Source of the DNA: an uncultured Campylobacter sp.
GTDB lineage: Bacteria > Campylobacterota > Campylobacteria > Campylobacterales > Campylobacteraceae
Assembly: GCA_937990735.1 (NCBI GenBank)
Contig: CALKQT010000024.1
Location: 1-15,360, forward strand
Direction of reading: 5' to 3'
DNA length: 15,360 nucleotides
Made by a program: the position numbers and the translations under genes. Positions 5,320-13,688 of this stretch are shown here, piece by piece (position 1 is the first letter of the stretch; every line of letters starts with the position of its first letter). Under the pieces are notes generated by a model. That model ran no database searches, had not been told where the DNA came from, and saw nothing but the letters and a program-made list of their open reading frames with translations.

Positions 5320-7436
5320 TTAGCGTTTACCTTAAACCAAAACCTCCTGCCCTCCTCGGGGTACCAATAGTAATTGCCGTCGTCTGCGAGACCCTCGTCG
5401 TATCGGACGTTATCAAAGATATTGTAAGCGGTTAAATTTAGGCTCAGATTATCGTTTAAATCGTATTGTGCGCCCAAATCCGTAGTAAAAAGCTTTTTGT
5501 CGTTTTTGCTGACTCTATTGCCCGGACCGAATTGCACGCTTGTAAGCTCGCTTTCGTAATTAAGACCGATAAAGGTAGAAAGCGGAGCGATAGGCCTATA
5601 GCTAAGCATCGCATGTGCGGCATGCTTCGGAGTAGCGGTCAGGGATTTGCCATCTAGCCTACTAAGATTGGTTTGACTAAATTTAACGGCGCCGTTTGGC
5701 GTATAGATCGTAGGATCCCCGGTTTCGATTTCGGAGTGGCTATAGGTGTAGTTCGCCTTGAAATTTAGCCTTTTAGTAATATCGTAATCGCCACTCAGCT
5801 CAACGCCGTAAACCTCGGCTCCTTCTATATTAAAATACGTTCCCCAACCAGGACAATTAACGCTCGGCGCGCCGGCGCAGCCTCCGTAAGCGGGGATCCT
5901 ATTAATATTACTGCCATCAGTATCTAAAATTTTATCTTTGAAGTCGTTTTTAAATAGCGTGATATTGCCGCGCAGATCGTCTGCATTGTCGTAATAAAGC
6001 CCGATCTCGTAGGTCGTGCTTTTCTCGGGCTTTAAATCCTCGTTACCGAAATCTATAATCCTCCAGCCGCCCTGAATCGTGCCTACTTCCGGCGAAATTT
6101 GATTGACGTCGGGAGTTTTATAACCGGTTGCGACGCCGCCTTTGATCGTCCAAGTATCGCCTATATTAAACGTCGCGTAGGCTCTGGGTGAAAAGTGGTT
6201 GCCGAAGTATTCGTTGTGCGTGAGCCTGCCGCCGAGCGTTAAAAATAGCGTATTTTCCAAAATTTCAATCTCATCCTCTAAAAATCCCGCATGCTCGTTC
6301 ATAGAAAATCGCTGCGGAGAGCGTAAATTTTGCCTATTCGCGTTTGAAACGATGAAAGTCGTTTGCACATCCTGTTTGCTAAAATCGTAGCCGAAGGTAA
6401 GCGTATTTATACCGAGATAAGTCGTAAATTTGGAATTAAAATTTCTATTTTTTACGATTGCGGGCGAAAGGCTATCAAAAATGCTCGTACGGCGAGTCTT
6501 ATCCCAAAAATAACTTATATCGGCACTTAAGCTTTCAAACTCGCCCAAATATCCGACTCCGTGATTTTCTCTTTTATATTTATAGTGATTTAATCCGCGC
6601 GTGTTGGGATAAACGGCGGTTTTACCAAGAGTCCTTGAATAATCGTGATTTTGCCTTCCGGTTTGAACGTAAAATTTATTATTTTCATCCGGCGTTAGCC
6701 AAAGCTTGGCGTTAGAATCCGATTTATCGCTCTTTTGATAGCCTCCCTTATAGCCGTCCTCGTCGCGCAGCTTTTTATATCCCCACAGCTGAAGCGCCGC
6801 ATACTGCCCGAAGGGAATATTGACGTAGGCTTCGCCCATCTTGCCGTCTCCGATACCGTCGTGATCTTGGAAGGTTGTCGATATGGCGGCGCTTCCGCTA
6901 AATTTAGAAAAATTCTTTTTCGTAATGATATTTATCACGCCGCCTACTGCATCGCTCCCGTAAAGCGAGCTCATCGGCCCCCTAATCACCTCGATACGCT
7001 CTATCGCTCCTGCGGGTGGGATAAAATTCGAGTTCATATCGCCCGCTCCGCCTTTTGGGTTCGCCGCCGCGGAACTTACACGTTTGCCGTCGATAAGCAC
7101 AAGGGTTTGGGAGCTTTCCATTCCTCTGATGGATATCCCGCTTGCCGGGCCGTCATCGCCTGCGATAACGCTGACGCCCGGCATTTTATTCGCAATATCG
7201 TGTAGCGAAGTGAATCTGCCGCTTGATATCTCTTTATTATCCAAGGTGGAGATGGAGGCCGGCGCCTGCCTGATATCTTGGCGAAAGCCGCTCGCGCTTA
7301 CTACGATCTCGCCAAGATTCGTACTATTTGCGTCACTGCTTAGGCGTGAGCCTTCGACGCCGCATAAAATCGAAACGCTCGCGCATATCGATAATGCGAT
7401 AAATTTCGCCTTTTTAAAATACATATCTTTTTGCAT
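5313..7436 (-). CDS. TonB-dependent siderophore receptor (catecholate type likely)
   Basis: A 707-residue outer-membrane receptor. A basic-hydrophobic signal peptide (about 5-26) is followed by LGEIVVSASG (41-50), the TonB-box and start-of-plug region. The plug (about 52-172) shows ISIRGMESSQTLVLIDGKRV and IEVIRGPMSSLYGSDAVGGV, classic FepA/CirA-family motifs; the rest is a 22-strand type beta-barrel. It ends in EEGRRFWFKVNAKW, with an aromatic last residue as expected for barrel assembly. A short Cys pair (CAGAPSVNC) lies in an extracellular-loop-like position. Start ATG 7436 has GAGGA at 7447-7443. The coupled esterase downstream suggests an enterobactin-like ligand, like CfrA/CfrB of C. 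jejuni, but I cannot assign it to either. A Fur-like site overlaps its promoter. Confidence 0.95.
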   Translation of the reverse strand: MQKDMYFKKAKFIALSICASVSILCGVEGSRLSSDANSTNLGEIVVSASGFRQDIRQAPASISTLDNKEISSGRFTSLHDIANKMPGVSVIAGDDGPASGISIRGMESSQTLVLIDGKRVSSAAANPKGGAGDMNSNFIPPAGAIERIEVIRGPMSSLYGSDAVGGVINIITKKNFSKFSGSAAISTTFQDHDGIGDGKMGEAYVNIPFGQYAALQLWGYKKLRDEDGYKGGYQKSDKSDSNAKLWLTPDENNKFYVQTGRQNHDYSRTLGKTAVYPNTRGLNHYKYKRENHGVGYLGEFESLSADISYFWDKTRRTSIFDSLSPAIVKNRNFNSKFTTYLGINTLTFGYDFSKQDVQTTFIVSNANRQNLRSPQRFSMNEHAGFLEDEIEILENTLFLTLGGRLTHNEYFGNHFSPRAYATFNIGDTWTIKGGVATGYKTPDVNQISPEVGTIQGGWRIIDFGNEDLKPEKSTTYEIGLYYDNADDLRGNITLFKNDFKDKILDTDGSNINRIPAYGGCAGAPSVNCPGWGTYFNIEGAEVYGVELSGDYDITKRLNFKANYTYSHSEIETGDPTIYTPNGAVKFSQTNLSRLDGKSLTATPKHAAHAMLSYRPIAPLSTFIGLNYESELTSVQFGPGNRVSKNDKKLFTTDLGAQYDLNDNLSLNLTAYNIFDNVRYDEGLADDGNYYWYPEEGRRFWFKVNAKW

Positions 7437-7468
7437 TTTTGTTCCTCTATTTTGAAATTTAATCGCGG

Positions 7469-7474
7469 ATTATA
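7469..7474 (-). promoter_or_regulatory. -10 element of the siderophore receptor operon
   Basis: A perfect TATAAT on the minus strand (7474 to 7469). It would start transcription about 25 bases before the receptor ATG, leaving room for the GAGGA ribosome site. No good -35 box is seen; the matching position lies within the Fur-like palindrome. Confidence 0.6.
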
Positions 7475-7490
7475 ACTCAAAGCGAATAAA

Positions 7491-7509
7491 TTTAATATTA
7501 ATTATTAAA
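7491..7509. promoter_or_regulatory. Fur-box-like operator over the receptor promoter
   Basis: TTTAATATTAATTATTAAA is a 19-base near-palindrome with perfect seven-base outer arms and the 9-1-9 dimension of a Fur box. It lies where the -35 region of the TATAAT at 7474-7469 should be, so a bound repressor would block polymerase. Iron repression by Fur is the expected control for such an operon, but the match to the GATAATGATAATCATTATC consensus is only partial. Confidence 0.5.
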
Positions 7510-7978
7510 GTATTTTTATAGAATTAAATTTCGCTAATAATTCCCCATTCCATAGATATTTTTATAAAAATTATTTTAAATAAAGCACAACATATAATCA
7601 AGAAAATGCTGTAAATAAGTAAAATTTTATAACGCCCGGCATTAATTATCAAATCGTTTGAAGAAATTTTGCACAGTTTTGATTTTATCTGTTCTAAGAA
7701 TCATTTTCGCTTTTGTGGACGTGTATATTTTAAACTATCGAAGGCATTACAAGCGGTAACGCGAAAACGGCTTTGCTCTATTGATTTCATGCATCCTGCG
7801 GCTTGCGATAATTATAGACTAGCATGGGATTAATATGCGACGTTTTTTAACACAGTAGCTTCGTATGAATAAATTTAAGGGCACAATCTGTCGAGGTTTT
7901 AAATTTAGAGCAAAGAGTCAATCCAAATTTAAAATCCTGGCGCAAGAATGCAAAGTAAGAAGATAAATTTAATAAGAC
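7510..7978. other. AT-rich intergenic stretch, no gene seen
   Basis: About 470 bases between the Fur-like site and the terminator of the TRAP operon. The left half is very AT-rich. Only very short open frames are found (for example about 20 codons on the minus strand), none with a family resemblance. TATAAT occurs on the plus strand near 7592-7597, so a small plus-strand RNA is possible but unsupported. Confidence 0.5.
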
Positions 7979-8003
7979 CCCGCAAATTTTAAAATTTAGC
8001 GGG
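7979..8003 (-). terminator. Probable terminator of the TRAP operon
   Basis: CCCGCAAATTTT (7979-7990) pairs with AAAATTT and GCGGG (7991-8003) with a single bulged A. It lies 14 bases past the permease stop codon. On the minus strand the stem is followed by TCTTATTAAATTT, a modest T-rich tail. Confidence 0.55.
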
Positions 8004-8016
8004 ATCAAATTTGGAT

Positions 8017-10098
8017 TTACGCGGCAGGCACGCTATTTTCGGCGTGAGTATCGTCCGAGTCCTTAGGCCTTAAAAGCCACTGCTTTGCAAAGATCAGCAC
8101 GTAGATCGCAGCGCCGATGCCGTAGCTTGCGTATTCGCTAGGGATGAATTCTATAAATTTCGTGCAGATATTAGGCATCAGCATTAGTGGCGTTACTAGC
8201 AGCAATAGCAGGCGCTCTATCGGGTTACATTTTGTTACGAACCAGCCCTGCAGCGAGGAGCTGAAAGCAAACATACCCACGATCGCTGTGGCAAAAATCA
8301 GCACGATTTGCAGTGGATCGCTGATCCAAACGATGCTCTTTGAATCCATCGGATCGCCGATGCTTTGGATCAAAAGCAGCTTATTGTTGAAGAAAAACGC
8401 AAACGGAAGTACGGCGGTGCGCAGATCATACACGAAACCCTGAAGTCCCACGGTTACGGGATTTGCCTTTGCGATACCCGCCGCAGCGTATGCTGCAATA
8501 CCCACCGGAGGGGTATCATCGGCTAAAATTCCAAAATAAAAGACAAAAAGATGCACCGCGATCGCAGGGATCAAAAAGCCGTTTTTGCCCGCTAGTATCA
8601 AAATTACAGGTGCGATTAAGCTTGAAACGACGATATAATTCGCCGTCGTAGGAAGTCCCATGCCCAAAATCAGGCTCATTATCGCAGTCATCAGAAGTAT
8701 CAGTACTATGCTGTTTCCTGCGACTGCTTCTACGAGCTCTGAAAGAACCTGTCCCAGCCCGGTAAGCGAGATCGAGCCGATGATGATGCCCGCTAGCGCG
8801 GTGGCAACGGCTACCGTGACCATATTTTTAGCAGCGCCCACCATAGCCCAAAAAATATCGACAAAACCGACGATAAAATCGGACTTGCCAACCTTTTCGC
8901 CAAATATCGTTTTTTTAGCGGGCTCTTGTACGATCATTATCAAAAACAGCACGCAAATCGAGTTAAATGCTGCAGAGATCGCGCTTTCTTTCAGAATCAA
9001 TAGAGTGAAAAGAAGCACCAAAATCGGGATTATGTAATGAATGCCGCTAAATATAATTTTTAGCTTTGAAACCTTGGCGTAATCGCGGCTGCCGCGAAGC
9101 CCTAGCTTGCAGCTTTCAAGATGCACGATAAAAAATAACCCCGCATAGCAGACGAAGGCTGGGATCACCGCCGCGATCATTACGTTGGTGTAGCTCATAC
9201 CTAAAAATTCTGCGATGATAAACGCCGCAGCGCCCATGATAGGTGGCATAAGCTGCCCGTTTACGCCTGCGGCGACCTCGATAGCGCCCGCTTTAGTGGC
9301 GGTAAGACCTGCTTTTTTCATTAGCGGGATCGTAAAGGTGCCCACTGTCACGACGTTTGCGGTCGAGCTGCCGCTTACCATTCCGGTTAATCCGCTGGCG
9401 ATTACGCTAGCCTTGGCGGGTCCTCCGCGGAAGCGACCTAAAATCGCAAACGCTACGTTTATAAAATACTGCCCCGCTCCGGCTCGCTCCAAAAGAGCGC
9501 CGAATAACACGAACAGATAGATGAAACTGGTGCTGACCCCTACCGGCACGCCAAATACGCCCTCTGTAGTTAAAAACATATGCCCTGCAAGCAGTTCAAA
9601 GCTTGCGCCGCGGTGCGCGATGATATCGGGCATATAAGGACCGAAGTAACAATACAGAAGAAAGGTAAAAGCGATAATACCAAGCGCTGGTCCCATCATA
9701 CGACGACCTGCTTCAAAGAGTATGAAAATTCCGATAAAAGCCGCTACGATATCTCTGGTTAGATAATTTCCCGGGCGCTGCGCTAGCCCGTTAAATTCTA
9801 TTGCAGGATACAAGATCGCCGCGACTCCGACGATTAATAAAATATAATCGTAAAACGGGATGTAAAAATGCGCCTTGGAGCGCGGGCGAAATGGAAAAAG
9901 CGAAAAAATTATAAAAATAGCGAACGCCAAGTGGATCGAGCGCGCGATATTTGTATTTAGCGTAAAATACGCGATATAAAGCTGAAAGACCGACCACGCG
10001 AAGCAGACCAGCGTCACGAGCCAGAAGAGCTTTTTAGAGGTAAATTCTCTACTTTTTACCTCTAAAACCTGCTCGTCGTTTTGTGTAGATTTCTCCAT
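8017..10098 (-). CDS. TRAP transporter fused permease (DctQ-DctM type, TAXI system)
   Basis: A roughly 693-residue polytopic inner-membrane protein in which the small (DctQ-like) and large (DctM-like) TRAP subunits are one chain, as is usual for TAXI-type systems. Large-subunit signatures are present: GLTGMVSGSSTANVVTVG near 236-253, NGQLMPPIMGAAAFIIAEF near 280-298, GMGLPTTANYIVV near 479-491, and ADDTPPVGIAAYAAAGIA near 526-543. A C-terminal region with further hydrophobic stretches (about 595-675) follows. It works with the binding protein encoded five to eight bases upstream, using an ion gradient to import an organic acid. The frame reaches a TTG at 10101, but the adjacent ATG at 10098 has better spacing to the AGG at the upstream stop. 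The substrate is unknown. Confidence 0.94.
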   Translation of the reverse strand: MEKSTQNDEQVLEVKSREFTSKKLFWLVTLVCFAWSVFQLYIAYFTLNTNIARSIHLAFAIFIIFSLFPFRPRSKAHFYIPFYDYILLIVGVAAILYPAIEFNGLAQRPGNYLTRDIVAAFIGIFILFEAGRRMMGPALGIIAFTFLLYCYFGPYMPDIIAHRGASFELLAGHMFLTTEGVFGVPVGVSTSFIYLFVLFGALLERAGAGQYFINVAFAILGRFRGGPAKASVIASGLTGMVSGSSTANVVTVGTFTIPLMKKAGLTATKAGAIEVAAGVNGQLMPPIMGAAAFIIAEFLGMSYTNVMIAAVIPAFVCYAGLFFIVHLESCKLGLRGSRDYAKVSKLKIIFSGIHYIIPILVLLFTLLILKESAISAAFNSICVLFLIMIVQEPAKKTIFGEKVGKSDFIVGFVDIFWAMVGAAKNMVTVAVATALAGIIIGSISLTGLGQVLSELVEAVAGNSIVLILLMTAIMSLILGMGLPTTANYIVVSSLIAPVILILAGKNGFLIPAIAVHLFVFYFGILADDTPPVGIAAYAAAGIAKANPVTVGLQGFVYDLRTAVLPFAFFFNNKLLLIQSIGDPMDSKSIVWISDPLQIVLIFATAIVGMFAFSSSLQGWFVTKCNPIERLLLLLVTPLMLMPNICTKFIEFIPSEYASYGIGAAIYVLIFAKQWLLRPKDSDDTHAENSVPAA

Positions 10099-10106
10099 CA
10101 ACTAGC

Positions 10107-11048
10107 CTATTTCAGCAGCCCGGCTTCTTTATACACCGCCTCTGCCGCAGGATGAAGCGGCGCACTAAGCCCCTCTAAAAGAGATTCTTTGCTTACCAAA
10201 TTTAACGCAGGATGTAGCTTTTTATACTCATCGAAATTATCAAGTATCGCCTTAACTACCGCTCTAACCGCTTCGTCGCTTTGGCTAGCGTCGGTTACGA
10301 GTACGGCCTTTACGCCGATAGTCTGCGTATCGTGATCTACCCCATCATACATTTTTGCAGGTATCACGCCTTTGGCAAAATAAGGATATTTCTCCATAAT
10401 CTTTTTAATATGCTCATCATCGATGCCGACTAAGTCGATAGGGAGCGAAGTCGCCGCATCGGTGATATTTGCGGTCGGATGTCCTACGACGTAGAAGTAT
10501 CCGTCGATTTTCTTATCTTTTAGCGCCATAGGGCATTCTTGCGCGGTTAGGACGCCGTGCTGGGCGAGCTTTTTAAGATCGAAGTCGTAGTTTTCAAAAA
10601 CTATCGTGCTGGTTAGCTCATTGCCGCTGCCCGGGTTTCCGATATTGATCTTTTTACCCGCAGCGTCGCCGTAAGCTTTGATGCCGCTCTCTTTAGAGAC
10701 GACGAAAGCCAAAAGCTCCGGATAGATCGAAATTACGGAGCGCAAATTTTTATCCGCCGCGCCTTGGAATTTGCCCGTACCGTTGTACTTATCATAGACG
10801 ACGTCGCTTTGAACGAAGCCGAAATTTAGCTCCTTTTTAAGCACGTTATTGACGTTATACGTTGAGCCGCCCGTCGATTGCACGGAGCATTTCATATTTT
10901 TATCCATATTTACCAAGCGGCAAATCGCGCCGCCTACCGGATAATAGGTGCCGGTCATACCGCCGGTGCCGATATTGATGAACTCCTTAGCGCCTGAAAC
11001 GCTAGCTAGTAAGGCCAAACCGGCCAAAGCAACAGAAAATTTTTTCAT
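10107..11048 (-). CDS. TAXI family TRAP transporter solute-binding protein
   Basis: A 313-residue periplasmic protein. The signal peptide is residues 1-20, with probable cleavage after SGA. The mature start KEFINIGTGGMTGTYYPVGG is the hallmark of TAXI proteins (the TRAP-associated, BCSP31-like immunogenic protein group), followed by a CRLVN and STGGS arrangement also usual for the family. It would capture a small organic acid and hand it to the fused permease encoded directly downstream. Length is normal for the family. The start ATG 11048 has AAGGAG five bases upstream. It is the first gene of a two-gene operon, the expected stoichiometric order (binding protein first). No enzyme gene nearby reveals the ligand. 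Confidence 0.95.
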   Translation of the reverse strand: MKKFSVALAGLALLASVSGAKEFINIGTGGMTGTYYPVGGAICRLVNMDKNMKCSVQSTGGSTYNVNNVLKKELNFGFVQSDVVYDKYNGTGKFQGAADKNLRSVISIYPELLAFVVSKESGIKAYGDAAGKKINIGNPGSGNELTSTIVFENYDFDLKKLAQHGVLTAQECPMALKDKKIDGYFYVVGHPTANITDAATSLPIDLVGIDDEHIKKIMEKYPYFAKGVIPAKMYDGVDHDTQTIGVKAVLVTDASQSDEAVRAVVKAILDNFDEYKKLHPALNLVSKESLLEGLSAPLHPAAEAVYKEAGLLK

Positions 11049-11092
11049 CTTTGCTCCTTTTTGAGTTAAAAGTTTGAAAGTATTGCTAAATT

Positions 11093-11098
11093 TCTATA
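11093..11098 (-). promoter_or_regulatory. Possible -10 element of the TRAP operon
   Basis: TATAGA on the minus strand (11098 to 11093), about 45 bases ahead of the binding-protein ATG, in AT-rich DNA. No -35 box is clear. Confidence 0.3.
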
Positions 11099-11229
11099 AA
11101 ATTCTAATAAAAACAGATCGAATTTCGCGCAAATTTACGATTTTACACATCGTGGTGTAGGCGATCTAATATCAAAGTAGCTCGGCGATCTGCTCTGACA
11201 TGCCAAATTTTACCGCGATAAAATTCTAA

Positions 11230-11280
11230 GCTTGAAATCCAAACGCCCGTGGATAAAATTTAACGCTATAAATTTCAAGC
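11230..11280 (-). terminator. 9-bp inverted repeat right after truA
   Basis: GCTTGAAAT (11230-11238) and ATTTCAAGC (11272-11280) are perfect inverted copies separated by 33 bases, beginning one base past the truA stop codon. On the minus strand it is followed by TTAGAATTTTA. It probably marks the end of the truA operon; the long loop makes a classical terminator uncertain. Confidence 0.4.
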
Positions 11281-11281
11281 C

Positions 11282-12673
11282 TTAATAACTCACGCTGCTA
11301 AGATACAGCCCGTTCGGCGGAAAGGGGATTCTGCTAAGCGCTCGCGAGAAGCTGATCTTGCGCCCGCTCTGCACGGACTTTAGGGCGTTTGCGACCATCA
11401 GCCGCACCTGCGCTCGCAAAAATCCATTGGCTTTAAAATTTATCAAGGTTAAATTTCTAAAAGAATAGGCGCGCGCGACGTAGAGCTCGCGCACGGGGCT
11501 TTTTATGTCGCTGCCGCTTTTCATAAACTCGCTAAAATCGTGCTCGCCGATAAAATTTGCAAGCGCAGCATTGAGCGCGGCAAGATCTACGCGCGGATAA
11601 AACACGCAAAAATCGCTAAGAAAGGGGCTAGGGCGTCCATGGTTTAAAACGTAGCGATAGGAGCGCGCCACGGCGTTGTAACGCGGATGAAAATCGCGCG
11701 GCACCAGGCTGATGTGACGTACAAAAATATAGGGCGCGCAGTGGCGGTTGATGAGCTCTTTTAGGCGCGGCAGCTCCCAATGCACGGTGCATTCGACGCA
11801 GCTTACTTGGCGCAGTGCGTGCACCCCTTTATCGGTGCGCGAGCTGCTGATGAGCGGCGCAAAGATCCCCACTCGCCCCAAAGCCGCGCGCAGCACGTCC
11901 TCGACGCCGCGCCCGTGAGGCTGAGACTGCGAGCCGCTAAATTTCGAGCCGTCGTAGGAATAGACAAGCTTGAGCTTTACGCGATCGGAGTTTGCGCTCG
12001 AGGCATATGCGCACGCATCTGAGGGGGTATTTGGCGTGGCGCTTATTTTGCCGATGTGCGCAAGCTCGCTCGCTGCGAAGTCGCTTGCGGGCGCGCTTTC
12101 GATAATATTTTTGAGTTCGGACGCGCTTGCTGGCGTGTTTGCGGGGGCATCCGCTTTGTGGGCAGCGTTTGCCTTGCGGGAGTCTGCGGTGCGGGCGGAC
12201 GCGGGACGGGTAGTGTAAAATTTTGCGACGGGCGAGATATGGATTTTTAAAGCGTCGCCGCTTGCTACATTAGCTTTCGCAGCGTTTGCCGCGCAAATAT
12301 CCGAAGCGGCTGCGTCCGTAGAATTTTTGCAAACGGAATTTAAATCCGCCCCGCGCGCGGTCTCTTTGGCGCGAACGGCGTCCGAATTCCGCCTGACGCT
12401 TTCGTGATTCAAACCGCAATCGGGCGCAGTATAGGCAGCTGTATCGCTTGCCGAACTTACAAGAGCGGAATTTTTAAAATTTGAAATTTTATCTTTTGAA
12501 ATAAAGCCTTGCTCGCCGTTTTGCGCTTCGTGTTCCAAATTTATGCCACACAAAATTTCAGAGGCGTTAGCCTTGCTCGCCGAAATTTTATCCGCCAAAT
12601 TTCGAGCGGACGAACTTTTGTTTAAAATTTCGCCGCCGCAAAGCTCGGAGTCTTTTTTAGTACCTCGGGGCAA
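11282..12673 (-). CDS. truA: tRNA pseudouridine(38-40) synthase TruA with a 230-residue N-terminal extension
   Basis: Residues 231-463 form a normal-length TruA: the core begins RVKLKLVYSYDGSKFSG, the catalytic aspartate is D281 in SSRTDKGVHA, and GFLRAQVRLMVANAL (417-431) is the conserved late motif. The enzyme makes pseudouridine at positions 38-40 of tRNA anticodon arms. In front lies an Ala/Ser/Asn/Lys/Asp-rich, apparently disordered extension with no known domain. The frame overlaps the permease gene by 17 bases and starts with TTG at 12673, six bases after AGGA. In-frame TTGs recur at residues 26, 46 and 88; after that I find no ATG, GTG or TTG before the core. Some extension therefore seems unavoidable. 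It is the third gene of the prepilin peptidase-permease-truA set. Confidence 0.9.
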   Translation of the reverse strand: MPRGTKKDSELCGGEILNKSSSARNLADKISASKANASEILCGINLEHEAQNGEQGFISKDKISNFKNSALVSSASDTAAYTAPDCGLNHESVRRNSDAVRAKETARGADLNSVCKNSTDAAASDICAANAAKANVASGDALKIHISPVAKFYTTRPASARTADSRKANAAHKADAPANTPASASELKNIIESAPASDFAASELAHIGKISATPNTPSDACAYASSANSDRVKLKLVYSYDGSKFSGSQSQPHGRGVEDVLRAALGRVGIFAPLISSSRTDKGVHALRQVSCVECTVHWELPRLKELINRHCAPYIFVRHISLVPRDFHPRYNAVARSYRYVLNHGRPSPFLSDFCVFYPRVDLAALNAALANFIGEHDFSEFMKSGSDIKSPVRELYVARAYSFRNLTLINFKANGFLRAQVRLMVANALKSVQSGRKISFSRALSRIPFPPNGLYLSSVSY

Positions 12674-13688
12674 TTTTGATCCTGTAATAAAGCAGCGAGC
12701 CGATAAGCGTAACGCCGAATGTCGCGGGAAGCGCGATGCTCGGGTATTTAGAGAGCAGCATGATCATCGCGAAGTAGCTAAAAAGCACGCCAAAGATCCC
12801 CGCGTAAACGAAGCCCTTTTCGTAGCGATAGGTCACGATGCCGAGGCTTAGCGCAAACAGAAAGCTCGCTAGCGGAAAGAGCGAGACGAGGGTGTAGATG
12901 CTAAATTCTTTCCTGCGCTTTTCGCTGCCGCTCATATCGCTCCAGTATCCGATCACGCCGCCTCCGCCGCGAATATTGCGGTCGCTTTGCGTGCGCAGAG
13001 TTAGGCTTTCAAACTCGCTTACGTGCCATTGATCGCCGCCCATCGTGTAAATTTTGCCGTCGTGTAGAATCGCAGAAAAGCTCGCGTTTTCGTTTTTAAA
13101 CTCGCCGCTACGCGCTACGATCATCCGCTCGTGATCCTGCGAGCCACCTGGATTATACAGCACCAGATCCTTATACAGCGTACTTGTGCCGTTGTTTTCC
13201 TGCGAATCGATAAAAACGAGCCAGTCTGAGAATTTCTGCCCGAATTCGTTGGATTTGATATTTAGCGTCGCGCTAATTTTTTTGTAATCGATGAAATTGT
13301 CCTTTAAATTTTCGGCTATCGGCATCATAAAAAGCGAGACGAAAAGCAGCGCCAAGGAGCACAGCGCGGCGCTTATGCCGAAAAACAGCGCGATCTTGCG
13401 CGTGGCGTAGCCGATCGTAAAGATGACGATCGTTTCGTTCTCTTTAGAGAGCCTAAAAAGCGAGATGCTAAGCGCTACGAAAAACGCGATCGGCACCGTA
13501 AATATGAGGATGCGCGGCAACATGAAAAGATAGAGCTTGACTAGCTCTGAAAAATTTATCTCGATAAACGACGTAATGCGCGCGATCTGAAGGAAAAAGA
13601 CGATTGACATTATGATAAAAAGCGTGCTGAAAAGCGACGCGAAGGAGCCGACGAAATTGCTAAATAAATAGCGCTGCACCCTATCCAT
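12657..13688 (-). CDS. LptF/LptG family permease (YjgP/YjgQ)
   Basis: A 343-residue inner-membrane protein with the family's layout: an N-terminal helix (about 12-35), helices near 55-79 and 98-122, a periplasmic beta-rich domain (about 125-260), then three C-terminal helices (about 263-283, 292-312, 318-336). The opening MDRVQRYLFSNFVGSFASLF is typical. LptF and LptG pair with the LptB ATPase to lift lipopolysaccharide or lipooligosaccharide from the inner membrane towards LptC/LptA. Sequence alone does not tell me whether this is F or G, and no second copy or lptB is in the window. Its ATG (13688) overlaps the prepilin peptidase stop by eight bases, and its own end overlaps truA by 17, so the three genes are likely translationally coupled. 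Confidence 0.93.
   Translation of the reverse strand: MDRVQRYLFSNFVGSFASLFSTLFIIMSIVFFLQIARITSFIEINFSELVKLYLFMLPRILIFTVPIAFFVALSISLFRLSKENETIVIFTIGYATRKIALFFGISAALCSLALLFVSLFMMPIAENLKDNFIDYKKISATLNIKSNEFGQKFSDWLVFIDSQENNGTSTLYKDLVLYNPGGSQDHERMIVARSGEFKNENASFSAILHDGKIYTMGGDQWHVSEFESLTLRTQSDRNIRGGGGVIGYWSDMSGSEKRRKEFSIYTLVSLFPLASFLFALSLGIVTYRYEKGFVYAGIFGVLFSYFAMIMLLSKYPSIALPATFGVTLIGSLLYYRIKIAPRY

Noticed and set aside
7681..7860. Short minus-strand open frames (15-20 codons) in the receptor-TRAP gap
   Set aside because: They are too short, without clear ribosome sites or family resemblance.
10099..10101. TTG as the start of the TRAP permease
   Set aside because: An ATG follows at once and has better spacing to the upstream AGG; the difference is one residue.
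11780..12250. Plus-strand open frames opposite truA
   Set aside because: They are antisense to the TruA core and extension, rich in Ala/Arg, with no family resemblance; the GC-rich DNA here keeps all frames open.
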